From Megaleporinus macrocephalus (Eukaryota; Chordata; Actinopteri; Characiformes; Anostomidae), in NCBI GenBank assembly GCA_021613375.1, contig JAJQXZ010000052.1:1-64000 (forward strand): a stretch of DNA of 64,000 nt, given 5' to 3'. Both the position numbers and the translations under genes were made by a program. This document shows, in pieces, positions 24,430-37,016 of the stretch (position 1 is its first letter; every line of letters starts with the position of its first letter). A model generated the notes under the pieces. That model saw nothing but the letters and a program-made list of their open reading frames with translations, was not told where the DNA came from and made no database searches.

Positions 24430-24605
24430 CTGTACTAAGAAAAACATTTATCTCCATTTTTATTTTTCTATATAATTTGAACACAGTAGCTGTGAATAGT
24501 TCATGATGAACGGACTAATAGTAATGCTCCAAAATAACTTGGTTCCCTTGACTTACATTGAAAGACAATTTGGAGATAATTGATTTTCTTTGGACAGCAA
24601 AGACA
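24430..24605 (+). repeat. MITE-like dispersed repeat (AACATTTATCTCC... family), copy 1
   Basis: Diagnostic strings are TCTCCATTTTTATTTTTCTA, TTCATGATGAACGGAC, AATGCTCCAAAATAAC and GACTTACATTGAAAG. The right end TTTCTTTGGACAGCAAAGAC looks complete. Other copies are at 33340-33475 (reverse), 35385-35600, 47275-47470, 55065-55270 and 60340-60400 (partial). Confidence 0.75.
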
Positions 24606-24619
24606 CATAACCCTGTATG

Positions 24620-24807
24620 ACCGCTGCTTTATTTAATCGTCAGCAAGTTAATATGCTGGTCACCAGTAAAACCAGCACCAGACCAGCACAATACCAGCTT
24701 AAACCAGCATGTGTGTTTTTGTAAGGTAAGTATGTATGTATGTTTGTATTGGTCTGTTTCGTTGAAATCCGATCTATGAGGGAAGGTTTCAGTTGGGTCA
24801 TATGTGA
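24620..24807. repeat. Short degenerate ACCAGCA repeat
   Basis: CACCAGTAAAACCAGC is followed by several ACCAGCA or ACCAGCTT motifs. A fragment of the same type is at 24400-24425. The following bases to 24807 are unique. Confidence 0.55.
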
Positions 24808-25529
24808 ACATCTGCTCATACCAAACACTGTAAACTACATTAGAAACATCTGCTCACACCAAACACTGTAAACTACATTAGAAACATCTGCTCAAATCAA
24901 ACACTGTAAACTACATTAGTAACATCTGCTCAGATCAAACACTGTGAACTACATTAGTAACATCTGCTCAGATCAAACACTGTGAACTACATTAGAAACA
25001 TCTGCTCACACCAAACACTGTAAACTACATTAGAAACGTCTGCTCACACCAAACACTGTAAACTACATTAGAAACATCTGCTCACACCAAACACTGTAAA
25101 CTACATTAGAAACATCTGCTCAAATCAAACACTGTAAACTACATTAGAAACGTCTGCTCAAATCAAACACTGTAAACTACATTAGAAACGTCTGCTCACA
25201 CCAAACACTGTAAACTACATTAGAAAAATCTGCTCACACCAAACACTGTAAACTACATTAGAAACATCTGCTCACACCAAACACTGTAAACTACATTAGA
25301 AACGTCTGCTCACACCAAACACTGTAAACTACATTAGAAACATCTGCTCAAATCAAACACTGTAAACTACATTAGAAACGTCTGCTCAAATCAAACACTG
25401 TGAACTACATTAGAAACGTCTGCTCACACCAAACACTGTAAACTACATTAGAAACGTCTGCTCATATCAAACACTGTAAACTACATTAGAAACGTCTGCT
25501 CAAATCAAACACTGTGAACTACATTAGAA
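24808..25529. repeat. 38-bp minisatellite, exactly 19 units, upstream of rbm15b
   Basis: The unit starts ACATCTGCTCACACCAAACA and continues CTGTAAACTACATTAGAA. The span is 722 bp, exactly 19 x 38, with no indels. Units differ at three main places: ACACC or AAATC, TGTAAAC or TGTGAAC, and ACATCTG or ACGTCTG. It ends about 400 bp before the rbm15b start codon. Confidence 0.97.
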
Positions 25530-25539
25530 CTCTTTCTGT

Positions 25540-25933
25540 TTAGTCCGCCTTCAGTTCGTATTTGTGTTTTAGTGCAAAACTCGGTTTGAACAGTCTTCTC
25601 CGGTTACTCGCACTACTTAGTCGCTCTATGTAGGACACACGCGTCCGATTTGGGATGCAGCCTAGTGACGTACCGAGTCACGTGTGCGCGAGCCCCATTG
25701 TCCAAAATGGCGGCGCGGATGCAGCTTGTATGATGCTTCTGTTTTTAAACGCTTTTTTTCTGTTTTCTCGTCAACGTTTCTTCTCCGCTTCTCGCTCCCG
25801 TCGGACGGAAAGCGCGCGCGTCTCTTCGCCTTCGCTCGCGGTCATCTTAGCGCGCGTCGCGGCGGGTTGTGTCGCTTCGTTCCGCGTCGCCCCGGTTTTC
25901 CCTCCACCGCGCGGAAAAGTTTGAAGGGAAAAG
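25540..25933 (+). promoter_or_regulatory. rbm15b: CpG-rich promoter and 5' UTR of rbm15b
   Basis: Base composition switches to CpG-rich from about 25640. Visible sites are a CRE half-site TGACGT (25666-25671), an E-box CACGTG (25679-25684), and AAAATGGCGGC (25704-25714), a good YY1 consensus of the kind found near transcription starts of TATA-less housekeeping genes. No TATA box is apparent. The start site probably lies near the YY1 motif. Confidence 0.7.
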
Positions 25934-28425
25934 ATGAAGAGGCAGCCCGAACGCGACGCGAGCCCTGCACGAGCCGCCGCCAAACGGATCCGGGAGCGGG
26001 AACGCGAACGCGAACGGGAGCGCGAGGGCAGCCACAGGGAGGACGCCATCGCCGCCGCTGCTCCTCCCGCACTTCTTCCTTCGCCGCCGCTCGCGCTGCT
26101 GCTTGCCGACAGCCGGAGTGGATGCTACGTGAAGCGCGAGGCGCGCGGCGTCGAGCGCGAGAAGGTACGCTCCGGCCAACGAGCTGCAGGGAAGAGCAAA
26201 GGGTCGGCGGGCGCGGAGCTTCTCGGGGGCCGTGTGGGCGGTGCGGCTGGGAGCAGCAGTGGCCTCGAGTACAAGACGCTGCTGGTGAGCAACCTGGGCT
26301 CGCACCTGTCCGACGAGCATGTGGAGGATGAGCTTTTCCATGAGTTCAAGAAGTTCGGCGACGTGAGTGTGAAGCTCTCCCACACGCCCGAGCTGGGTCG
26401 TGTGGCCTACGTGAACTTCAGGCAGGTGGAGAGTGCGCGGGAGGCTCGCCATGCCAGGGCCCGGCTGGTGCTGGGCGACCGGCCGCTCCGGGTGGAGCCG
26501 GTTTACGTGCGCCGCCGCAGCTGCACGCCGCCGGACGTGGCCTACGCCCCCCTGCTGCACGCTGCTTATCCATATAGGCAGCGCTCGCTCTCACCAGGAG
26601 CTGGAGCTAGCACCATGCGGGATGCTCGAGCCAGGCATTATGCTGAGGGTGTTGTTGGGCTCAGCAGGGAGCGAGAGCGGATCTTGGACTACTACAGTGC
26701 TTTGGAGGAGAGGAGCCGTGCTCTTGCCTTGCAGCTGCAGGCTGAGGAAGACCTAAAGCCGGAGGACGACCAGCGAGCCACCAGAAACTTGTTTATCGGC
26801 AACCTGGATCACAACATGTCTGAGGCCGAGCTCAGGCAGGGGTTTGAAAAGTACGGCGTGATTGAGGAGGTGGTGATCAAACGGCCGGCGCGCGGACAAG
26901 GCTGCGCCTACGCCTTTATCAAGTTCCAGAATCTAGACATGGCTCACAGGGCCAAAGTGGCCATGCAGGGCCGCGTGTTTGGCGGCAACCAGGTGAAGAT
27001 TGGCTACGGCAAGGCCAATCCCACCACGCGGCTGTGGGTGGGTGGCTTAGGCCCCAATGTATCGCTGGCTGCCCTGGCCCGAGAGTTTGACCGCTTCGGC
27101 AGCATCCGCACCATCGACTATGTTAAAGGAGACAATTTCGCCTACATCCACTACGAGAGCCTGGATGCTGCTCAGGCCGCGTGTGCCCAGATGCGCGGCT
27201 TTCCCTTAGGCGGCCCCAACCGCAGGCTGCGTGTGGACTTTGCCAAAGCCGAGGACGTGCGTGCTTACCCCCAGCAGTACCAGCTGCCCCTTCCTTTGCC
27301 CCCACATTATGAACTTCTCAGCGAAGGCTATGGGCGCCACCGCAGCCTGGAAAGAGAACTGAGGGCGCGCGCTCGCTCACCATCCCACCCGCTTTTTCCA
27401 GAAAGGGAGCGGGAGCGTGGGGTTACCGAGCGTGACTGGAGTCCTCCTAAGGGCCTCGAGCACCGGACTAGCACAGAAGCCTTTGGTCGGGGAAGAGCAC
27501 GCAGCCGCAGCCGAGAGCGCTGGACCAAGGAAAGAGACTCTGAGCGCAAGGGCTGGGACGCGCGTCGCAAGCGTCGGAGCCGGAGTCGGAGCGCCAGTCT
27601 TAGCGAGCGGCTGTACGAGGAGCGGGGACGAGCCAGGCCGAGAGCAGGTGCGCCCGCCACTCCAGAGGATAGCCCGGACCGGACTCGGGGTCGCCTCCCT
27701 GACTCCACCTCCGAGCCCCAAAGCCACACTCCTGACAGCAGCCACCAGTCCAGCGACGAGCGAGCCCAGACACACGATGACTCAGCCCCGCACCGCAAAG
27801 GCGGCGAGCACAAGCGCAACCATCGCAAGAGCGAGCCCGACCTGGACGCACAGGTAGAAAAGAACAAGAGCGAACCTAAAAAGCTCAGCACTCTCTCCGA
27901 GTACGCCCAGACCCTCAGCAGAGTGTGGCACGGCTTGCTGGTGCTGAAGAACAGCAGCTTCCCCACAAACATGCACATCCTAGAGGAGGAGCCAGCTTCC
28001 TCCTCTCCCTCATGAAAGACAACCAGACGGGCAGCGCCAAGATCACCCAGCTCAAAATAGCCCAACGGCTGCGGCTGGACCAGCCCAAGCTGGACGAGGT
28101 GACCCGCCGCATCAAGCTGGGCAGCCCCGGCGGCTACACCGTCCTCCTGGCCGTGCAGGGCCCCATGGACCAGGACTCGCCGCCTCCAGAGCCCGGCCTT
28201 CAGAAACGCCTTCTCCGCAACCTGGTCACCTACCTCAGAAACAAGCAGGCAGCCGGCGTCATCAGCCTGCCCCTTGGTGGGCCTAAGGAACGTGAGACGG
28301 GGGGCATGCTGTACGCTTTTCCCCCTTGCGAGTTCTCTCAACAGTACCTTCAGACTGCTCTCAACACATTGGGCAAAATCGAGGAGGAGCACCTTGTTAT
28401 TGTGGTCGTTAAAGACTCTCTCTAA
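25934..28425 (+). CDS. rbm15b: RBM15B, m6A writer-complex RNA-binding protein (apparent frameshift in SPOC)
   Basis: RBM15B is a nuclear Spen-family protein that binds RNA, recruits the WTAP-METTL3 m6A methyltransferase complex, and takes part in XIST function and mRNA export. The frame encodes an Arg/Glu-rich N-terminus (residues 19-32), RRM1 at about 113-191 (LLVSNLG, VAYVNF), RRM2 at 285-360 (LFIGNL, YAFIKF), RRM3 at 366-440 (LWVGGLG, FAYIHY), an RS/RE-rich middle, and a C-terminal SPOC domain from about 652. At 27981-27995 (GAGGAGGAGCCAGC) the homologous reading moves to the -1 frame. The first frame stops at 28013-28015, while the SPOC domain (KITQLKIAQRLRLDQPKLDE, MLYAFPPCEFSQQYLQ) continues in the other to TAA at 28423-28425. 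With that single-base break the product would be about 830 residues, near human RBM15B (890). It is intronless, like the mammalian gene. Its location downstream of manf identifies RBM15B over RBM15. Confidence 0.93.
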
Positions 28426-28934
28426 TACTCCTTTTCTACCGCCGGGCAGCTGTTCCTTTCCTAAGCGAATGAGTAGCCTTGTTTTTTTAACAGTTACTGC
28501 CTTTCACACAGCATTCCATCACAGGACTAATTTGAACTGACTCATTGCTTTGTTACCTTGATCGAGAAAGTTGACTGAAAGTTGTTTTTAATCCCGGTTT
28601 ATCAGCAGCGATCTAGTACCTTATTGTACCTCATTTTTAAACATGATACTGCATGCAGGAGGCCATTTTTACCGAGGTTCTTCCCCGCTGATCTGACGTG
28701 TACTTGATAAAAATTCAAGCGTAGTGATACATGTTTAAAAGTCTTCCCCACCCCACACTTGGTGTTTTTGCATAGTAAATTATATGGCTGGCGTTGTGGT
28801 GTAGACACTTGACGCTGGGAACAGGTTCACATCAAACTGCTCTGAATGACTGTGCTCACATCTTAAGAACTCAAAAATTGGTTCTTCAACAGCAGATGTT
28901 CAGAAAAGAAGTCACATCCCATAACACTAATATG

Positions 28935-28935
<1 letters not shown>
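28426..28935 (+). other. rbm15b: Probable rbm15b 3' UTR
   Basis: Noncoding sequence follows the stop, with no frame of note. I see no canonical AATAAA before the (AT)n tract, so the 3' end is probably farther downstream. Confidence 0.5.
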
Positions 28936-30182
<1,247 letters not shown>

Positions 30183-30530
30183 AGTGGTGGTGATGATAGT
30201 AATCTGTGGGTACCATGTCTACAACACAAATATAGATATTTTATTTACTATCTATTTGCTATCTATACTATCTATTTTATGGTTAAGATTTTATATTACT
30301 TTCTATATTTTTAATACTGTTATTACTATTCTTATATGGGTAAATCTGAGTTTTCTTTGCGGACTGTTTTCCCTCACGGCACCCTGCTCGTATCCCTCCA
30401 GCATGAACGGATTGGGCCAAGAGCTGTGTTCTCAGACACCAGCCTGCGTATTCATGAAGTGTTACACTCTTGAGACGAGTTTGATTTACAACTTCTTATG
30501 TAAGTTAGTTACAAACTATAGTTAAACAGT
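30183..30530 (+). repeat. Dispersed GGTGATAGGAACCAGG-type repeat, copy 4
   Basis: It starts TAGTGGTGGTGATGATAGTA, continues CATGTCTACAACACAAATAT and later CACCCTGCTCGTATCCCTCC and CCTGCGTATTCATGAAG, in the same order as copy 1 at 17890. Confidence 0.6.
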
Positions 30531-31940
30531 GTCTATAAGCATTTAATGTAATTACTTGCTGTACGAGAGTGTTTCCGGCTGGAAACTTGCTGTTGAACGA
30601 AGCGTTTCATACCACACACTCTGAATGACTCTCTTTGCATCTTAAGCGTTTAATTATGCAGAAATCTGAAAATTCCCTTTAAACCTGGATGAAGGAAGTA
30701 GTCAAATGTTTTAACATGTTTAGAAGGAGAAATATTGCCAAGAGTTGTGATCTGAGGTCATTGTGTAAAGTAGGGGTGAGAAAAAATATACACAACTTAA
30801 GTTTCATTAGTTGGAATATGGGAAAAAGCCAGTTTGATTCAGGGGTTTATAATAATGTTCTACAGTGAATCCAGTTAACAGGATCCTTTTTTCCAGTGAC
30901 GCTCGCAGCTGATCGTTGATCTTTAAAGAGGAATTGAAAAATCAGAGATTATCAATGTCTGCAAAATTCAGTTGTTGAGATGCAACCAAAGTCATTCAGA
31001 GTCGTTTGAGGTTCTTTTGGGACTATTTGGCTTTAAACACTCACATTATCACAGTCTGTAAGTGTAGAACTACAAAGTTCCTCTGCATAAATGCAAGGAG
31101 ATGGATGGATAGACAGATAGATGGAGAGATAAAATCAGGACTAAAACAGATTCTTACTGAAACACAGGCTCTGGTAAAAATCTGAGATGCCAGGAAAAAT
31201 AGGGCTGTAATTTTTATACAGCTTCCATATCATCTCATATCAAATCCAGATCAACTCCAGTGTTTTTTTCTGGCATGGATTCAATGAGCTTTCATTTATT
31301 TTTAAACATAGTTCAGCAGCAGAAAGAAAGCTGTGCTTTTATTTTCTTCTTTTGCTAGTCAGTCTTTTATCAGTCTATTTATATGTACAGGGCCGTATTA
31401 TCAGCACTGTCATCTCTAATAGTGCCACTCACAGAGAAAAGTATTAAAACTGTCAAACTACAACAGAAAAGAGGCTGTAGGCTTACTGGACATGTCTTGT
31501 TTCTGTATTTCACTGTATGTTTTTTTTTTTTTTTCCTTTCTTTCCTTCTTTTCTCCTACTGTTTATTTCTTTTTTAGATTAAACTGCCTACCTTTATGCC
31601 TTGCGGGCGTTTTATAGTCCTGGGAACCCGAGATCTCTAAACAGTAAACCCAGACTTCACTAGTTTTGTGATAATTAGGCCAAGCACGGAGCGTTTCTCT
31701 TCTCTGCCGACCTGCTGTTGTTTTGAGGATGGGTGGTATATTTGTGACAGCAAAGATATTTATTCTTCTCCTCATGAAATACTAATGAAGTACAGATGCT
31801 TTACTGTCGGTATCATGTTTTGGTTGTGCTTGATCTATTTTCATTCCCGATTCGCTGTCGTCAGTGAGGGTGGTGAAGAGGCTCAGAGATCTCCCTCTGC
31901 TTTGAGTGACACGCTGCTTAATTGACTGGACTCCTCGACC
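30531..31940. other. Spacer without recognised gene
   Basis: It contains a short GATA/GGAT microsatellite near 31100-31130 and a poly-T stretch at 31520-31535. The last 350 bp (31590-31940) are more GC-balanced and lead into the foldback; nothing else is recognisable. Confidence 0.55.
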
Positions 31941-32096
31941 CTAAGATGGCAGGTACTTCTAGAGAAGCTTACTACGGAGTTATTAAAAAAGGTTTTGTGT
32001 TTGTCCGTGGGCTGGTTTTCCGGCCGCATGAACAAACACAAAAAGAGGCTCTAAAAACGCTGCGGTAAGCTTCTCTAGAATTACCTGCCTTCTTAG
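31941..32096. repeat. 156-bp foldback (long hairpin)
   Basis: The left arm (from CTAAGATGGCAGGTACTTCT) and the right arm (ending AGGCAGG complement, CTTAG) are complementary over the outer 32 nt with two mismatches. The inner part also pairs (TTTGTGTTTGTCCGTG with CATGAACAAACACAAA), closing on a GGCTGGTTTTCCGGCC loop. A 40-codon frame beginning ATGGCAGGTACTTC at 31946 spans most of the hairpin and ends TAA at 32066-32068. I do not know whether it is a MITE, a small-RNA source or a structured element. Confidence 0.8.
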
Positions 32097-33339
32097 CCGG
32101 AGACCCAAACTGAATAGTGGCGTCACAGAAGATCCTGCACTCGAAATCCTCTTTAGTCTAGGCTTAATCCACGGCCAAGAAAACCATCCGTACCTCATCT
32201 CATTGCTAGCTAATTTCTGCTTTGTTGTGTTATTTGATATTGGGGAACCGTTTCTCAGAAATTTAGGCATGAAATGTATTTGCTGGTAAAATCTGCTTCT
32301 CGCGAAGATTTCCATCTTAAATGTTAAACTAAATATATACGAAATAAATAAATAAAAAGTGTTTAGTAAGGAGTAGTATTACCTTCAGACACAATAGGGT
32401 CCCTTAGCTACTAGTTTAAAAGAAGACAACATTTTAATATGATAATGATATACAGTGCAGTTTTAAGATCTGGTGGTAATTATTCACTGTAGATGTGCAT
32501 AAGGTTACATGGCACCTGTCATAACAACTGACAATCCTACATGAATGTTTATTAATGCTTATTACAATAGGTGTCATCTGTCCTGAAGGTTACCTCTGTT
32601 AAATTTGGCAAAATCAAAATGGGTGCTATGACATATGGCTTATATAGGTACAATGGGTTATGTAGGTGCTCTACAATATAGGAAAACTTGCTGAAACAGT
32701 GCCAGAACGTAGATTATTATTATTATTAATGAATAGGTTCAGAGTCCGAGGTTAAAAACTCTATTGTTTTGAGTGACCCTATGTCATGACCCTTAATTAT
32801 GTGTATTATATTGAAGCTAATGATTATTTGTTCCATTTGTCACCAACAAAACAATCACAACAATACCCAAATTTACCAAATTTTTCAGTAGTAGACTTTC
32901 AGCAGCAACAGTTTTAGTTCATTGTGAACAGAAGTCTTAAACACTACTCGGTACTTGGCAAGCAAACATGGCTTTGAACAGTTGTATGCACATAAAAACC
33001 TATTTTGTATTACAACATAAAAGCAAGTTGACTTTAATTGCAAACCATTTGTGCATCTGTAGTAACAGTTCTTAATGTCATGCAGTGATTTGAACACTAG
33101 AAGCTAACTGTTTACCATGCAGACCTAAAGGACAAGGATTTTGGTTATATTTTTATTTATTTATTGTAAGGAGTATATATATAAAGCTCAGTATAAAGCA
33201 CCCTATAAATTATGACTCATAACTATATGTTGAGATATATAAATTTACATATACATATTAATATCATCACTATCCAAAGAAAAGCAAGTATGTCTAAAAT
33301 AGCAACTTTACAGGAGAAAACAAAAACTTACATTAAAAA
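32097..33339. other. AT-rich spacer
   Basis: I see no gene, only low-complexity AT-rich sequence and a short ATT run near 32710-32730. Confidence 0.6.
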
Positions 33340-33475
33340 TTAAGTTAATAGAACCATTTTTTTTGGAGCATTTCTATTGGTCCGTTCATCATTAGATTTT
33401 TACACAATGTACACGGCAGCTGCTTTGTTCAGATGATGTGGAAAAATAAAAATTGACATGTTTTTCTTTGGACAG
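33340..33475 (-). repeat. MITE-like dispersed repeat, copy 2 (reverse)
   Basis: Read on the reverse strand it matches the copy at 24430: ACATGTCAATTTTTATTTTT, AATGATGAACGGACCAATAG and AAATGCTCCAAAAAAAAT. Confidence 0.7.
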
Positions 33476-33559
33476 TGACAATGTTTAATTATATCTGTCT
33501 TTCTTAATGCATTGAGTTCAAACAAATCATGAATAGAATTAGAATTTAGAACTATTTGC

Positions 33560-33790
33560 CACTTGTGTTTGCATACAGCAGAATTTGACCTTCACATTTA
33601 ACCCATTCGTGCAGTGAAACCACACACACTAGAGGGCAGTGGACACACTTGCCCGGAGTGGTGGGTAGCCCTATCTTCAGCACCCAGGGAGCATTTGAGT
33701 GTCAGGTGTCCTGTTGGCCCAAGGGAACAAACCCGTAATCACGTGACTGAATCTCTAACCTCCAGCCCTTGACTGCTCACTCTTATAGGA
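33560..33790. repeat. Fish retroposon-like repeat fragment
   Basis: The string set GTGCAGTGAAACCACACACA, CTAGAGGGCAGTGGACACAC, CTTGCCCGGAGTGGTGGG and CTAACCTCCAGCCC is a very common dispersed sequence in teleost genomes, from memory. It is noncoding here. Confidence 0.55.
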
Positions 33791-34029
33791 AATGTATCCA
33801 AATTCTATATATTAGTGGTAAATGAGACTTTTAGCTTGGTGTGACGAGAGAGAGCGACCATTTAATAAATAAATCATTATTAAAATATTTTATGTATTAT
33901 TAATAATGAAGCTTAGCTTCTACAACATATTTGAATGGTACTGGATGTGTACACCATGTTGGAGTTATATGTCTTAACAGTCATACAATGATGAACATGA
34001 ACTAACAATATACAGGGGCTCAGATTTGA

Positions 34030-34260
34030 TTCCAGGTTGACATTAGTATATTGTACATTGGGCAGTGGTGTGGAGAGTGGTGTCCAATACTAATCCTGGG
34101 AACACCTTGCCTCTGCAGGTTCTGTGTTTTTTTCTGCTCTAGCACTGATGTGCCTCTTAAAAGGCTGGACTATTAGCTAATGAGTTCATGTATTCAGAGC
34201 AGGGAGAGCATAAAAATGTGTAGAGCATGGGGTCCTGAGGACGGGGAGTGGAACCACTGG
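34030..34260. repeat. Dispersed teleost repeat (TCCAATACTAATCCTGG type)
   Basis: GTGTCCAATACTAATCCTGG and CTGCAGGTTCTGTG resemble a common teleost interspersed repeat. No target duplication was identified. Confidence 0.45.
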
Positions 34261-35384
34261 CGTAACATTTATATAATGAGAGACTGACCAATTGAGGGAT
34301 TTTTGAAGAACTACTTAGAATTGAAAGTGATGTTATTAATAAAGAACATTCTAAATGTCACAATCCAGAGCCCGTTACGATGGTGGTGCTTTTATAGTAG
34401 AAACTATTCTTTTTCAAAGGGTTTTATTTCTGAGTTCAGCAGAAAGAGGGCCCGTTTTTGCAGCCCGGTGCTGCCGGGTTTGACCAGATGTTGAGGAAAA
34501 ACATCATTTTCTGTTCGTAAAACTTGTGGCCCTGCATTTGTGGCATCGGAGGTAGAATTTGGAGTAGTCACCAGATTCAACTGTAGCTTCTGGGGTGGAT
34601 TAAATCTTGAAAACTGGCTTCTCCCGTTTGGGGGATTAAATCCAAATCGGAAGCCAAAATGAATGGCTTTTGAAAAACTGTCACTTGAGGAGCAGAGGGA
34701 GTGTTAATGATTTAGAGGCTCAGGCTAGACTGAGCTCTGTGTAGTATTTAATTTGACAGGGAAATGTAAAGTGTTACAGGGGTCACTGTGCTCTCTGGCT
34801 TTTTTCAGTCTGTTGGAGAATCATGCTGAACTTTATATTCATTTAGGTAAACCTTCTATCTTTAAGCGGTGAAGGAAGAAAACAGTTACGGTGAAACGAT
34901 ACATTATTAAACAATGGCCTTGCTAATGATATATAGAGCTCCATGCACTTTCCTCCTCTTTAACAAGTAGACTGCAGTCTCTAATAACCAGAGGTCCATT
35001 AAAACTTCACACAATGGCACAGTAAAGCTCTTGTGAGGAGCAACTTTAGCACAGCTCCGGGCCAGTTTCTTGGAAACAGATAATGACTGCTTATAGAGTA
35101 AAAAAGTAATGTAAATAGAGTAATGGAGACTGTTCAGCTGCGTGATTTGTGTTCGACACTCTGAACATTAGCTCAGCATAAAATAGACAAATGTTCAGCT
35201 TCAGTTGTACCTTTTCAAGCTTCTATTTATACAGCAGTTTGTTTTTTACTATGCAGAATGAGACGTTTTGTTATAAACTCGTTATATATAAACAGCGTTA
35301 GCCAAATTAGAGATGAGTCAGTATGGCAGCTTTACGCACCAATAACCAAAATGTTCGTAGCTCACATAGACTCCTGTGCTAAAG
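34261..35384. other. Spacer without recognised gene
   Basis: Unique, moderately AT-rich sequence with no recognisable coding or repeat signature. Confidence 0.55.
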
Positions 35385-35596
35385 TATATATCGCCGCTCT
35401 CCAAAGAAATACATGTATCTCGATTTTGCTCACTTTTTATTTTTCTGTGTGATTTGAACATGACAGCTGCTCTTTATATCCTGTGAAAGTTTCATGATGA
35501 CTGGACCAATAGAAACGCTCCAAACTCTGGTTCTGACTTGCACTGAAAGTAAAGAAGGTTATTGGTGTCTGCTATTTTGGAGATACTTGTTTTCTT

Positions 35597-35642
<46 letters not shown>
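35385..35642 (+). repeat. MITE-like dispersed repeat, copy 3, ending in (TA)n
   Basis: It contains TTCATGATGACTGGACCAAT, AGAAACGCTCCAAACTC and TTTTGGAGATACTTG, and runs straight into a pure TA tract at 35599-35642. Confidence 0.75.
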
Positions 35643-35647
<5 letters not shown>

Positions 35648-35669
35648 CACATACATACACACACACACA

Positions 35670-36179
35670 CACTACCGCTCAAAAGTTTAGGATCACTTTA
35701 GAATTTCATTTCATGCAATTCACAAACAATATTGTTCATTTCACAATGAATGTAAGTGTATCAGATGATTTTTAAAGAATAAAAATGTTTGTATTAAAGT
35801 CTATTATTGTATAGAGGCTCATTTTGCATATAGTCCTATTATCAGTAATTCTCAGTCCTCTGTCTAAATCTCCTGGTACTGCCGCCAATCCAAGTTAAGG
35901 ATGTTATTGGACTAATTGGTTGTTAGGACACTCTTGCTCAATTGTGATGCACAGCTGAAAAACATTCTACTAATAAGTGAGTATAAAAGGGAGAACAACA
36001 TTCTAGGTTAGTTTAGTATCTGGAGCATCAGCAGTTGATGGCTTGCTGACAGACTCACAATGACCAGAAAGAAACAACTTTCTTTAGAGACCCGTCAGTC
36101 CATTGTTGTGTTAAGGAAGAAGATACTCCATTGAAAACAAGTACATTTCACTGTGATCCCAAACTTTTGAGCGCTAGTG
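35670..36179 (+). mobile_element. Tc1-like deletion derivative with terminal inverted repeats
   Basis: The ends CACTACCGCTCAAAAGTTT(A)GGATCAC and its inverted partner match over about 26 bp with two differences. Inside, an ATG near 36060 opens MTRKKQLSLETRQSIVVLRK, which resembles the start of a Tc1-family transposase helix-turn-helix, and stops within about 25 codons before the right terminus. The catalytic region is missing. It is a 510-bp internal-deletion product that would need a transposase supplied elsewhere. TA dinucleotides lie on the right flank; the left flank is (CA)n. Confidence 0.82.
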
Positions 36180-37016
36180 TATATATACACACACACTGAT
36201 TGTTTTGGCCAGATTTAAACCGTATAGAAAATGTCTGAATGAAACAATATTGACTATCTCTAAAAGATTGTCTGCAAGTTCATCCATAAGACTTCACTAT
36301 TTAAAGAGAAATGTCTCTCCCATAACTACCTTTGATTTGTTGTTAACACAATCAAAAGCTTTTTTTCGCATGGGAGTGTACATGCAAAGAATGATTTCGT
36401 AACAGTTTAGTGGGGCAGCTTTCAAGACTGTGTGAATTTGCCAGCTTGGATTTCAAGTTGAGATAACATCTGTGGCATTGATTAAGCTGTTATGAGACTT
36501 TCTGGTGTAAAACGGCAGCTCAGTATGACTCAATATGAGTGATATGAAGCAGAACTACAGAGCAAGTTGTTATAACATCCAGTTATTTCACCCAAAAAGT
36601 GTCACAACAAACCAGTTAGAAGAAATGAATGTGTTGTATCAGCTTTACACAAGTTGAGCCGATGAGCCGATGTGGCTGCCCTGTAGTCTCATGAATGCTG
36701 CCTTATAGTAAGATTATAGTAAGGATGCTACTAGTCCTTAACCTTCAAGTTAAACTAATTTCTTTACAGCTTTCGTCTAATATTTGATATTCCCAGAATG
36801 TCCAGAGCTGTAATTGATTTTGTAAAGACTGAGAAAGTTGTATATTTATTTGGAGATCAAATAGTGTTTGTCAGATCTCGAGGAAGATAAACAGGTAATT
36901 ACAGTGTATTATTATTATCTTTGTATTTTTTAAAAATCTGAAACATTGAACCTCTCCTGTACTGTTACTATTTTGGAGATTTGTTTTGGACATGTATGCA
37001 CACGGTGTGCTTCTAA
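36180..37016. other. Spacer without recognised gene
   Basis: I see no family or motif beyond short open frames by chance. Confidence 0.55.

Noticed and set aside
25684..27857. Long frames overlapping rbm15b in other registers (for example 25847-26560 reverse, 27328-28392 reverse)
   Set aside because: They are GC-rich shadows of the rbm15b coding frame without independent motifs.
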